Assembly: GCF_900113285.1 (NCBI RefSeq)
Contig: NZ_FOOT01000002.1
Span: forward strand, 806,001-870,000
Direction of reading: 5' to 3'
Length of the DNA: 64,000 nucleotides
From: Pontibacter chinhatensis
GTDB lineage: Bacteria > Bacteroidota > Bacteroidia > Cytophagales > Hymenobacteraceae
The first letter of the stretch is position 1; the number at the start of each line of letters is the position of its first letter. A program made the translations under genes and the position numbers. Below the pieces are notes generated by a model. It did not search any database. It saw only the letters and a program-made list of their open reading frames with translations, and was not told the origin of the DNA. This document shows positions 1 to 6,893 of this stretch, in pieces.

Positions 1-1
1 T

Positions 2-490
2 GACGAAAGGGAGTCTCCGCTGGAGAGACTGGAGCATGCCTTGACCAAGCCTGTGAACTTCCTGATCATGCCTATTTTTGCCTTGGCCAACACCAATATC
101 GCATTTGAGGCGAGCATGCTGGATGGCCTAACCAACACGCTGGGCATGGGTATCATCTTTGGCCTTTTAGTAGGCAAGCCCATCGGCATTGTCTTCTTCT
201 CATGGCTATCAGTAAAGCTGGGGATTAGCTCGCTGCCTGCAGGCACCAAATGGTTACAGTTCGTAGGCTTAGGCTTATTGGCAGGCATTGGCTTTACCAT
301 GTCTATCTTTATCGCCCTGCTTTCTTTCAGCGACCCTGACTTTCAAACGCAGGCCAAGTTTGCTATTCTCGTAGCATCCGTTGTTGCCGGTTTATCAGGA
401 TACCTGTTCCTGAACAGGATGGGGGCAAAGAACGAACTTACGGAAGTGCCCATCACCCGCGAAGAGCCAACACCGCGAGAAGTGTCTTAA
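2..490 (+). CDS. nhaA: Na+/H+ antiporter NhaA, C-terminal part (5' end cut by window edge)
   Basis: The reading frame is open from base 2, so the gene begins outside the window. About 162 residues remain of a family usually near 400-450. The sequence begins DERESPLERLEHAL and continues VNFLIMPIFALANT, matching the stretch of NhaA that leads into the last membrane helices. Further hydrophobic segments follow (IIFGLLVGKPIGIVFFSWL, GLLAGIGFTMSIFIALL, FAILVASVVAGLSGYLFL). The KPIGI and GIGFTMSIFI motifs are typical of NhaA. The family exchanges Na+ for H+ across the inner membrane for pH and sodium homeostasis; the ion-binding aspartates lie upstream of this fragment. A strong hairpin at 541-579 follows the stop codon. 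Confidence 0.93.
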   Translation, partial: DERESPLERLEHALTKPVNFLIMPIFALANTNIAFEASMLDGLTNTLGMGIIFGLLVGKPIGIVFFSWLSVKLGISSLPAGTKWLQFVGLGLLAGIGFTMSIFIALLSFSDPDFQTQAKFAILVASVVAGLSGYLFLNRMGAKNELTEVPITREEPTPREVS

Positions 491-540
491 TAGTGTTTCC
501 TCAGGATAATAGATCATCTTAAACTAGATAACCAGAAACG

Positions 541-579
541 AAAAAGGCCTTGCAAGTATAAAACTTGCAAGGCCTTTTT
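541..579. terminator. Bidirectional terminator between nhaA and ssrA
   Basis: A perfect 16-bp inverted repeat (arms 541-556 and 564-579, 7-nt loop TATAAAA) has an A-run on one side and a T-run on the other. It can end nhaA on the plus strand and ssrA on the minus strand. The loop region contains the heptamer AAGTATA. Confidence 0.9.
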
Positions 580-588
580 GATGATAAG

Positions 589-956
589 TGGAGATGCAGG
601 GATTCGAACCCTGGTCCAGACAAGGAAACCGTCGTGCCTTCTACATGCTTAGGTTTATTCGGATTGTCGGGAGCTTGCAAGTATAAACCAAACTTATGCG
701 CACTCCTTAGGTGCTTTAGTTTCGCCTGTGCACCACACCTTTACACAGACTAGTAAATCGGATCGAAGCCTCATATATGCAGGCAGATTCACGAAACCTG
801 CACGAGACTATGGCTAGTGCTTAATACCTAGATTAAGCAGCCATGGCGTAATTAGATTCGCCAGTTATTGTTCGAACGGATTTTTGACAGGTGGTACGTT
901 CATCACCCGACATGCTTACACGCAATTTGCTCAAGCTGTCAATTCCAGTCATCCCC
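589..956 (-). ncRNA. ssrA: Transfer-messenger RNA (tmRNA)
   Basis: Read on the minus strand, the RNA starts GGGGAUGACUGG at 956 and ends with a T-arm (GGUUCGAAUCC, plus-strand complement near 597-613) and CAUCUCCA at 589. The first seven bases pair with the last stem strand as an acceptor stem (one G-U pair), leaving A as discriminator. The next bases are CUU, so the terminal CCA is not encoded and must be added. The internal tag frame encodes GESNYAMAA followed by UAA, a Bacteroidota-type tag. tmRNA with SmpB rescues stalled ribosomes and marks the unfinished protein for proteolysis. Length is about 368 nt, normal for a one-piece tmRNA. Short open frames overlapping this region are not genes. 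Confidence 0.96.
833..862 (-). other. tmRNA tag-peptide reading frame (GESNYAMAA-stop)
   Basis: On the minus strand from 862 the codons are GGC GAA TCT AAT TAC GCC ATG GCT GCT TAA. The nine-residue tag ends in the hydrophobic AMAA tail recognised by ClpXP-type proteases. GGC is inferred to be the resume codon. Confidence 0.9.
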
Positions 957-1100
957 ATTAAGTTAAAGAACGAATTCTTGGCATTTATACTTCAAGAAGT
1001 ATGCCACAAACATAACGATTATTTATGGCTTTTTGGCTGCTGCCAGCGAATAATTAACGCAAAGCAGCAGCCAAAAAGTTTCAGGTTTATACTTTTATAC

Positions 1101-2237
1101 TTACCTCGATGCCGTGGTTGTGGCAGCTGGTAGCACAGGTGCCTGGTACAGGTCTGTGAGCGAGTTGGTATACTTGTAGCGGTCCAGTTTATACTTGCGC
1201 TGGAACACTTCCGGCACCTTGGCTCCCACCGGCACGAGCATCAGCGAGCTTTTGCCATCGATGGTTTCCCGCTCAAAGGCCACACCCTCGCGGTTATCAA
1301 ACTTCACGTCGAAGTAGTACAGGTAAGGGTACACCCAGTTCACGTACTGCATTTTGCTTGTTCCGGAGAGGCTTCTGATTTCCAGCTTGGCATAATCTTT
1401 CGCAATGGCCTGCTGAAACTCCACGGCGTTCAGGGGCACGTTGTTGAGCACCGGCATCACGTCGAACTGGCCGTCCAGCATCACCCACTTCTGCAAATCC
1501 GGCAGGTATACTTCCAGCAGCACGTGGCCGGCGCCGAACTCCACTGTTTCCACGTCCTTCATCTTCAGGCCCATGGTGCGGGCGGGCAAACCGATGGCGT
1601 TTAGGCAGGCGGTGGTGACGATGCCATACTCTACGCAGCGGAACTGTTTGCCTTCTTTCACCTCAGCCAGTATGGTCAGCGCATCCGGGTTGCTGGGCTC
1701 GTTCATGCCGTTGTGCTGCCACTGCTTGTGCACCCAGTTTACCATGCGCAGCGCTTTCTCGGTATCGTTGGCAGCGCCTGCCACGATAGCATCCAGGTTA
1801 TACTTGGTGCGCAGCTCCTGCAAGTAGGCGTTGTTGCGGTTTTGCTCATACACGAACGTATAAGCCGGCACGGGCTGCTTCTTGTTAAACTCCACCGCCT
1901 CAAAGCCAAAACCCTGCAGCTCTGTTAAGGCATAAGCGGTGTCGTTCAGGTTCACGTAAAAGCGGTACGATTTACCGGCCTGTACTTTAAAGCTGATGGA
2001 GTCGGTGTTGGTGTAGAAAGTAACGTCCTCTTTGCCTTTGTGCACCGCCACTTTCAGCACGTCTGGCGAAATCTGGGGCATGATGTTCCAGTTCCCTTTA
2101 ATCAGCTCTTTGCCCACTCTGTAGTCCGCTACGGCGGCGGTTGCCTTTACCACGGGCAGCCCCATATGGATTTTCTGTGCGAAGGATGGCGCCAGTAGTA
2201 CCAGCATCAGGAGCAGAAATGTGAATGACTTTTTCAT
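1101..2237 (-). CDS. Secreted transglutaminase-like domain protein
   Basis: 378 residues with an N-terminal signal peptide (KKSFTFLLLMLVLLAPSFAQ). The middle carries the transglutaminase/papain-like triad in the right order: Cys in FRCVEYGIVTTACLNAIGLPA, His in GAGHVLLEVYL and Asp in KWVMLDGQFDV. The RCVEYG...GLPAR signature is typical of bacterial transglutaminase-like (transglut_core) proteins, which may act as proteases or acyl-transfer enzymes; the substrate here cannot be told. The protein is probably periplasmic. The start ATG at 2237 is preceded by a 619-nt spacer holding a sigma-54-like box at 2361-2380 and two activator-like sites at 2431-2481. The same cassette precedes the ABC permease gene, so the two are likely co-regulated by the response regulator at 5520. 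Confidence 0.82.
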   Translation of the reverse strand: MKKSFTFLLLMLVLLAPSFAQKIHMGLPVVKATAAVADYRVGKELIKGNWNIMPQISPDVLKVAVHKGKEDVTFYTNTDSISFKVQAGKSYRFYVNLNDTAYALTELQGFGFEAVEFNKKQPVPAYTFVYEQNRNNAYLQELRTKYNLDAIVAGAANDTEKALRMVNWVHKQWQHNGMNEPSNPDALTILAEVKEGKQFRCVEYGIVTTACLNAIGLPARTMGLKMKDVETVEFGAGHVLLEVYLPDLQKWVMLDGQFDVMPVLNNVPLNAVEFQQAIAKDYAKLEIRSLSGTSKMQYVNWVYPYLYYFDVKFDNREGVAFERETIDGKSSLMLVPVGAKVPEVFQRKYKLDRYKYTNSLTDLYQAPVLPAATTTASR

Positions 2238-2360
2238 AGTTTTATTTTGTACTTAGTGATTGGTGAATGATAGTTTTATCTTGTGTATGTATGGTTCAGA
2301 CGCTGTTTCCGGCTGCGGCTTTATACTTTGTCATTTAACTGCCCGCCGGCATAAACACTA

Positions 2361-2380
2361 TAAGAAATTTGGATGCCAAA
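2361..2380 (-). promoter_or_regulatory. Sigma-54-like promoter box upstream of the transglutaminase-like gene
   Basis: On the minus strand the box reads TTTGGCATCCAAATTTCTTA. It fits the spacing of TGGCACG-N4-TTGCW, except that the -12 element is TTTCT instead of TTGCT. The box upstream of the permease gene (5294-5313) is identical at 17 of 20 positions. The predicted transcription start is near 2352, giving a leader of about 115 nt. Confidence 0.55.
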
Positions 2381-2430
2381 AATGTAAAACACTGATTTTA
2401 AGCAACCTAACCACGCATCCAATTTTATAC

Positions 2431-2481
2431 TGTTCGCTTCCGATACACCCCTGCCTGTTACACCTGTGCGCTTCCGTAACA
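2431..2481. promoter_or_regulatory. Two 17-bp TGT..ACA sites, candidate enhancer (activator) sites
   Basis: TGTTCGCTTCCGATACA (2431-2447) and TGTGCGCTTCCGTAACA (2465-2481) are 34 bp apart, start to start. The nearer one lies 50 bp upstream of the sigma-54-like box. The same pair with the same 34-bp phasing stands upstream of the permease gene at 5365-5415. Consensus TGTnCGCTTyCGnnACA. This layout suits an NtrC-type activator bound as two dimers. Confidence 0.55.
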
Positions 2482-2534
2482 CATCCATACTTTCCTGAAA
2501 TCATTTTTTAAATGCCCTTGAGGCTGCCTTTAAA

Positions 2535-2582
2535 AGAAGCGCCCGCCCTGCAGGCTGGGTAGCTTGCAGGGCGGGCGCTTCT
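2535..2582. repeat. 18-bp perfect GC-rich inverted repeat
   Basis: Arms AGAAGCGCCCGCCCTGCA (2535-2552) and its exact reverse complement (2565-2582) are separated by 12 nt. No T-run follows on either side, so it is not a classical terminator. It lies in the 619-nt spacer 2238-2856 between two minus-strand genes. Confidence 0.8.
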
Positions 2583-2684
2583 TCGGGTTAAAATCTATAC
2601 TTTATACTTTGATTTATACTTTGGTGAAGGAGTAAAGCTCCCCAGGTAGGCAGGATGGGTTCATCTTACTCACTATGCCTTTAA

Positions 2685-2772
2685 ACTATTTGTCATCCTG
2701 AAAGGATCTTGGTGGAAGGGAGGTTAAGCCTCTGCGACTTGCTACCAAGATCCTTTCAGGATGACAAATAGT
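2685..2772. repeat. 29-bp perfect inverted repeat, REP/MITE-like
   Basis: The left arm 2685-2713 contains TTTGTCATCCTGAAAGGATC. The right arm 2744-2772 is its exact reverse complement, with a 30-nt spacer. Each arm also contains an internal small palindrome (CCTGAAAGG / CCTTTCAGG). Motifs of the GTCATCCTGAAAGGATCTTG kind are familiar to me as dispersed intergenic repeats in Bacteroidota (from memory). No coding sequence is present. It may also end transcription of the permease gene at 2857. Confidence 0.75.
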
Positions 2773-2856
2773 GAGGTTCAAACGACCCTGCTTCAAGAAA
2801 GGGGGTGGAGTGGGTTGTTCGGAACTTAGGTTTTATACTTCCATCTATACTTTACC

Positions 2857-5214
2857 CTACTCTGTCCGGAGTGAGTTTACCGGGTTGGCCACCGCCGTTT
2901 TAATGGCATGGAAGCTCAGGGTAACAATGGCGATGATGACAGTCGCGATAAAGGCCACGGCAAAGATCCACCAGCTTAGCTCCATGCGGTCGGCGTAGTC
3001 GTTGAGCCAATTGGTCATGAAGTACCAGCCCAGCGGCAGCGCGATCAGGTTAGCGATCAGCACCAGCTTCAGAAAATCCTTGGAAAGCAGGTACACGATG
3101 CTTGCCACGGAGGCGCCCAGCACCTTGCGCACGCCAATCTCCTTGGTGCGCTGCTCTGCCGTAAACAGGGCCAAGCCAAACAAACCAAGGCAGGAAATGA
3201 AGATGGCGATACCCGCAAAATACTTCGTCAGCTGGCCCATGATGGCTTCCGCCTTGTACATCTTCTCAAAATCCTCGTCAAGGAAGTGGTACTCGAAGGG
3301 ATAGGCCGGGTTATGTCGTTTCACAATCTGCTCGATGGCCGCCAGGGCCTGCTTGGTTTGCCCGGCCTCCAGGCGCGCAAACAGCAGGTTATCGAAATCA
3401 GGATGCAGGCGCAGGATAAGCGGCTGCGCCGGGATGTGCATCGACGTAGTATGGAAGTTGTCAATCACGCCGATCACGCGCCCCTCAATGCTCCACTTCA
3501 GCCACTGGCCCACGGGGTCCTGCATCTGCATCAGGCGGGCCGCCTCTTTATTGATGATAAAGGACGCGGTATCTGTTCCAAACTCCCTGGAGAACGTGCG
3601 GCCCTCGAGTAGCTTCACGTCCATGGTTTCTATAAAGTCATAGTCCACCGACATCACGCTGAACAAAACGTTCGTATTCGGGTCTTTTCCTTTCCACTCG
3701 ATGCCTCCGGTAGAGTTGCCCACCGAGATAGGAGGCTGGTCGCTGGCCGTGACATTCAGCACCCCCGGCGTGTTCTGCAGCTCACGCTTCACCACGTCGT
3801 AACGGTCGCGCAGGGCGCCCTCCAGCGGCACGTATACCAGGTTTTCGCGGTCCAGGCCGATGTTTTTAGTGCGGATGTAGTTAAGCTGCAGGTAGGCTAC
3901 CAGGGTGCTGATGATGAGCAGGGCCGAAAGTATAAACTGGAACACCACCAGTCCCTCCCGGACTCCTGCTACCCGGCTGCCCACCTTCACGGTGCCCTTC
4001 AGCACTTTGGCCGGATCGAAGGAGGAGAGGAAGAAAGCCGGGTAGCTGCCTGAAAGGACACCCGTCAGCAGGGCTACTCCCAGCAGCAACAGCACCAGCG
4101 AAGGGTCCGTGAAATCGAGGGAGATGTACTTGCCCGTCAGGTCGTTGAAGTCGGGCAGCAGGATACCGGCCAGGTTGACGGCCACGAACAGCGCCAGAAA
4201 CGCCATCAGCACCGACTCCACCATAAACTGCCGCACCAGCGAGCCCTTGCTGGCCCCGATGGCCTTGCGCACGCCCACCTCTTTGGCGCGCTTGGAAGAG
4301 CGCGCCGTGGCCAGGTTCATGAAGTTGATGCAGGCAATAACAAGGATGAACACTGCCACGACAGAAAACAGGCGCACCCGCTCGATAAAGCCCTGTTTGC
4401 CCTCCCGGAAGTCGTTGTACAGGTACATGTCGGCCACAGGCTGCACAAACACCTCCGTGGTTGACTCCTTATCATACTTTTGGATGAAGGGCTTCACCTT
4501 TTCATTGAAAGCCGCGATGTCGGTGCCCGGTTGCAGCTGCAGAAAAGTGCGCAGCGCGTTGTTTCCCCACTCCTGCAGCCACTCGTTTCCGGGGCTGTTG
4601 ATCCAATCCTCCACCGGCATCACGTAATCGAACTGCATGGTGGAGTTTTTCGGCACGTCCTGCATCACCCCGGTCACTTTATAGCTTTGGGATTCGTTTA
4701 TCCTGAACAGCTTGCCCATCGCCTCTTCTGGGGAGTTGAAGAACTGCCTGGCCACCGTTTCGGAAATCACCACGGAGCGTGGCTGCGCGAGTACCGATTT
4801 GGCATCGCCGTGCAAGAGCGGGAAGGTGAACACCTCGAAAAACTCCGGATCGGTGTAGCGGCCGTTCACCTTCAGGGATTTGTCGCCGTAGGCGAAGAGC
4901 TGCTGCCAGGGCCATGTGGTGCTGCGCACGGCATGTTTTACCTCGGGCATTTCCGCTTCCAGGGCCTCGGCCAGTAGCGCTGGCGTGGCTTCTGTCGTGA
5001 AGTTATCCGAACCGGGGTACTTCTGCGTCTCCATCACCCGGTACAGGTTGTCCAGGTCTGCATGAAAACGATCGACGCTCAGCTCGTCCTTCACCCACAA
5101 AAGTATAAGTATGCTACAGGTCATGCCCAGCGCCAGGCCGGAGATGTTGATGAGCGAAAAGACCTTGTGGCGCATCAGGTTGCGGTAGGCTATTTTAAGA
5201 TAGTTCTGGATCAT
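2857..5214 (-). CDS. FtsX/MacB-type ABC transporter permease
   Basis: 785 residues beginning MIQNYLKIAYRNLMRHKVFSLINISGLALGMTCS (given here as a start, not in full), the standard opening of Bacteroidota FtsX-like permeases. Domain order: TM helix about 20-41, a large periplasmic MacB-type domain, a three-helix FtsX block around 285-420 (with KRAKEVGVRKAIGAS), a second periplasmic domain, and a final FtsX block with EQRTKEIGVRKVLGAS near the C-terminus. The duplicated 'EVGVRKaiGAS' signature is diagnostic. It would work with a separate ATPase, which is not encoded in this window. Substrate unknown; relatives export peptides or lipids or act in stress sensing. It has its own sigma-54-like box and paired activator sites upstream, and lies divergent from the regulator/kinase pair at 5520-8238. 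Confidence 0.92.
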   Translation of the reverse strand: MIQNYLKIAYRNLMRHKVFSLINISGLALGMTCSILILLWVKDELSVDRFHADLDNLYRVMETQKYPGSDNFTTEATPALLAEALEAEMPEVKHAVRSTTWPWQQLFAYGDKSLKVNGRYTDPEFFEVFTFPLLHGDAKSVLAQPRSVVISETVARQFFNSPEEAMGKLFRINESQSYKVTGVMQDVPKNSTMQFDYVMPVEDWINSPGNEWLQEWGNNALRTFLQLQPGTDIAAFNEKVKPFIQKYDKESTTEVFVQPVADMYLYNDFREGKQGFIERVRLFSVVAVFILVIACINFMNLATARSSKRAKEVGVRKAIGASKGSLVRQFMVESVLMAFLALFVAVNLAGILLPDFNDLTGKYISLDFTDPSLVLLLLGVALLTGVLSGSYPAFFLSSFDPAKVLKGTVKVGSRVAGVREGLVVFQFILSALLIISTLVAYLQLNYIRTKNIGLDRENLVYVPLEGALRDRYDVVKRELQNTPGVLNVTASDQPPISVGNSTGGIEWKGKDPNTNVLFSVMSVDYDFIETMDVKLLEGRTFSREFGTDTASFIINKEAARLMQMQDPVGQWLKWSIEGRVIGVIDNFHTTSMHIPAQPLILRLHPDFDNLLFARLEAGQTKQALAAIEQIVKRHNPAYPFEYHFLDEDFEKMYKAEAIMGQLTKYFAGIAIFISCLGLFGLALFTAEQRTKEIGVRKVLGASVASIVYLLSKDFLKLVLIANLIALPLGWYFMTNWLNDYADRMELSWWIFAVAFIATVIIAIVTLSFHAIKTAVANPVNSLRTE

Positions 5215-5293
5215 AGTTTTAGGCTTTGTGGCGGTATAAACGTATGGCTGCGATATTTTTTCAGGGCAATTGCTACGAGGTACAGCAAAGTGC

Positions 5294-5313
5294 TAAGAAA
5301 TTAAAATGCCAAA
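5294..5313 (-). promoter_or_regulatory. Sigma-54-like promoter box upstream of the ABC permease
   Basis: On the minus strand: TTTGGCATTTTAATTTCTTA. It matches TGGCA-type -24 and TTTCT at -12 with canonical spacing, and is nearly the same as the box at 2361-2380. The predicted start of transcription is near 5285, about 70 nt before the ATG at 5214. Confidence 0.55.
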
Positions 5314-5364
5314 GTATAAAAACGTTAATAATCAACCATTTACACAACACAAAGTATAACAAAG

Positions 5365-5415
5365 TGTACGCTTTCGATACACCTTTGCCTGCTACACCTG
5401 TGCGCTTCCGCTACA
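5365..5415. promoter_or_regulatory. Two 17-bp TGT..ACA sites, candidate enhancer sites
   Basis: TGTACGCTTTCGATACA (5365-5381) and TGTGCGCTTCCGCTACA (5399-5415) are 34 bp apart and 51 bp upstream of the -24 element of the box at 5294-5313. The first site sits inside the longer dyad GTGTA-N9-TACAC. The surrounding 50 bp match the region at 2432-2481 at 43 of 50 positions. The sites lie in the 305-nt divergent spacer 5215-5519, so they could also affect the regulator gene at 5520. Confidence 0.55.
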
Positions 5416-5519
5416 AGTATAAACATAGCCATACGTGCCTGAAAAGTCCCATCTCCGCCTCCTTTATTATTATTTGAATAGAATACTTATATTCGATCCT
5501 TCAATAAGCGAGAATACCT

Positions 5520-6893
5520 ATGGCCACAGGAAAAACCGGTAGCGTTTTAGTAGTTGACGACGAAAGCGACGTGCTTTTTGCGCTGAAGATGCTGCTCAAA
5601 ACAGAAGTGAAAGAAGTTGTGACCGAAAAGAACCCGGACAACCTGCTCAGCCTGCTCTCGAAGCAAAAGTTCGACGTCATTTTCCTGGACATGAACTTCA
5701 AGAGCGCTCTGAACACGGGCAACGAAGGCATCTTCTGGCTGCGGCAGATTCTGGAGAAGGACAAGGATGCCACGGTTATACTCATCACGGCCTATGGCGA
5801 TGTGGAGCTGGCGGTAAAGTCGCTGAAGCAGGGTGCCTACGATTTTATTGTAAAGCCCTGGCACAACGACAAGCTGCTGGAAACGCTGCACAACGCCCTG
5901 CAGGCCAAAAGCGGCAAGAAATCAGGCAAGCCTGCCGCACCGGGCGCTGTTACCCATACTTCTATACTTGGCCAATCGGAGGCGCTGCACGACATACTTC
6001 ATAAAATAGAGAAAATTGCCCCTACCGAGGCCAATGTGCTTATACTGGGTGAGAATGGCACAGGCAAGGAGCTGGTGGCAAGGGCGCTGCACGAGAAATC
6101 GTTCCGGGCGACTAAGCCTTTTGTGAGTGTGGACATGGGCTCCCTGACCGACAGCCTGTTTGAGAGCGAGCTGTTTGGCTACAAGAAAGGCGCCTTTACC
6201 GACGCCCGCGAAGACCGTCCTGGCCGCTTTGAAGCCGCCAATGGTGGTACCTTGTTTCTGGATGAGATCGGCAACATTTCGCCGTCCATGCAGGCCAAGC
6301 TGCTCACGGTGCTGCAGAACCGGCAGGTAACGCCGCTGGGTTCTAACACGCCTGTTCCGGTGGATATCCGCCTGATCTCGGCTACGAACGAGCCTATTTA
6401 CGAGCTGGCCGCCAAAAACCTGTTCCGCAAAGACTTAATCTACCGCATCAACACCGTGGAGATAACGCTGCCCCCGCTGCGCCAGCGCCACGGCGATGTG
6501 GAGCTGCTGGCCAGGCACTTTGCTGAAATCTACGCCCGCAAAAACCACAAGCAGGTGCCGGAGTTTGCGCCTGCCACCCTGCAAAAGCTTAACCAGCACA
6601 GCTGGCCCGGCAACGTGCGCGAGCTGCAGCATGCCGTGGAGCGTGCCATTATACTAGCCGAAGGACCGGTGCTGCAACCGCAGGACTTCAATTTCTCGCC
6701 TATGGAGGCAGCGCCTGCCGCACCGGCCATGCCTATTTTTGCCGCCGATACGAGCATGCCGCTGAGCGAGATAGAGCGCGAAACGATCCGCCGCGTGATT
6801 GAGAAGAACAAAGGCAACATCTCCAAAGCTGCCAAGGAGCTTGGCCTTACCCGCACCGCCCTTTACCGCCGCCTGAACAAGTATGATATCTAA
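5520..6893 (+). CDS. Sigma-54-dependent response regulator, NtrC family
   Basis: 457 residues. The receiver domain spans about 8-120, with acidic residues D13/D14, phosphorylatable Asp57 (FLDMNF), Thr in LITAYGD and Lys in VKPW. The AAA+ domain spans about 150-380, with Walker A GENGTGKE (177-184), the sigma-54 contact loop written GAFTDA (224-229) instead of GAFTGA, and Walker B LFLDEIGN. A Fis-type helix-turn-helix closes the protein (NISKAAKELGLTRTALYRRL). Phosphorylation by the kinase encoded immediately downstream (11-bp overlap) should promote ATP-driven opening of sigma-54 promoters. Likely targets are the two minus-strand genes upstream, which carry matching paired sites and sigma-54-like boxes. 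Overlap and orientation mean regulator and kinase are co-translated. Confidence 0.95.
   Translation: MATGKTGSVLVVDDESDVLFALKMLLKTEVKEVVTEKNPDNLLSLLSKQKFDVIFLDMNFKSALNTGNEGIFWLRQILEKDKDATVILITAYGDVELAVKSLKQGAYDFIVKPWHNDKLLETLHNALQAKSGKKSGKPAAPGAVTHTSILGQSEALHDILHKIEKIAPTEANVLILGENGTGKELVARALHEKSFRATKPFVSVDMGSLTDSLFESELFGYKKGAFTDAREDRPGRFEAANGGTLFLDEIGNISPSMQAKLLTVLQNRQVTPLGSNTPVPVDIRLISATNEPIYELAAKNLFRKDLIYRINTVEITLPPLRQRHGDVELLARHFAEIYARKNHKQVPEFAPATLQKLNQHSWPGNVRELQHAVERAIILAEGPVLQPQDFNFSPMEAAPAAPAMPIFAADTSMPLSEIERETIRRVIEKNKGNISKAAKELGLTRTALYRRLNKYDI

Noticed and set aside
597-613. T-arm-like GATTCGAACCC suggesting a tRNA
   Set aside because: It is the 3' T-arm of the tmRNA; no tRNA cloverleaf fits.
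565-753. Small open frame encoding 62 residues
   Set aside because: Lies entirely in the tmRNA gene and reads through its T-arm on the wrong strand.
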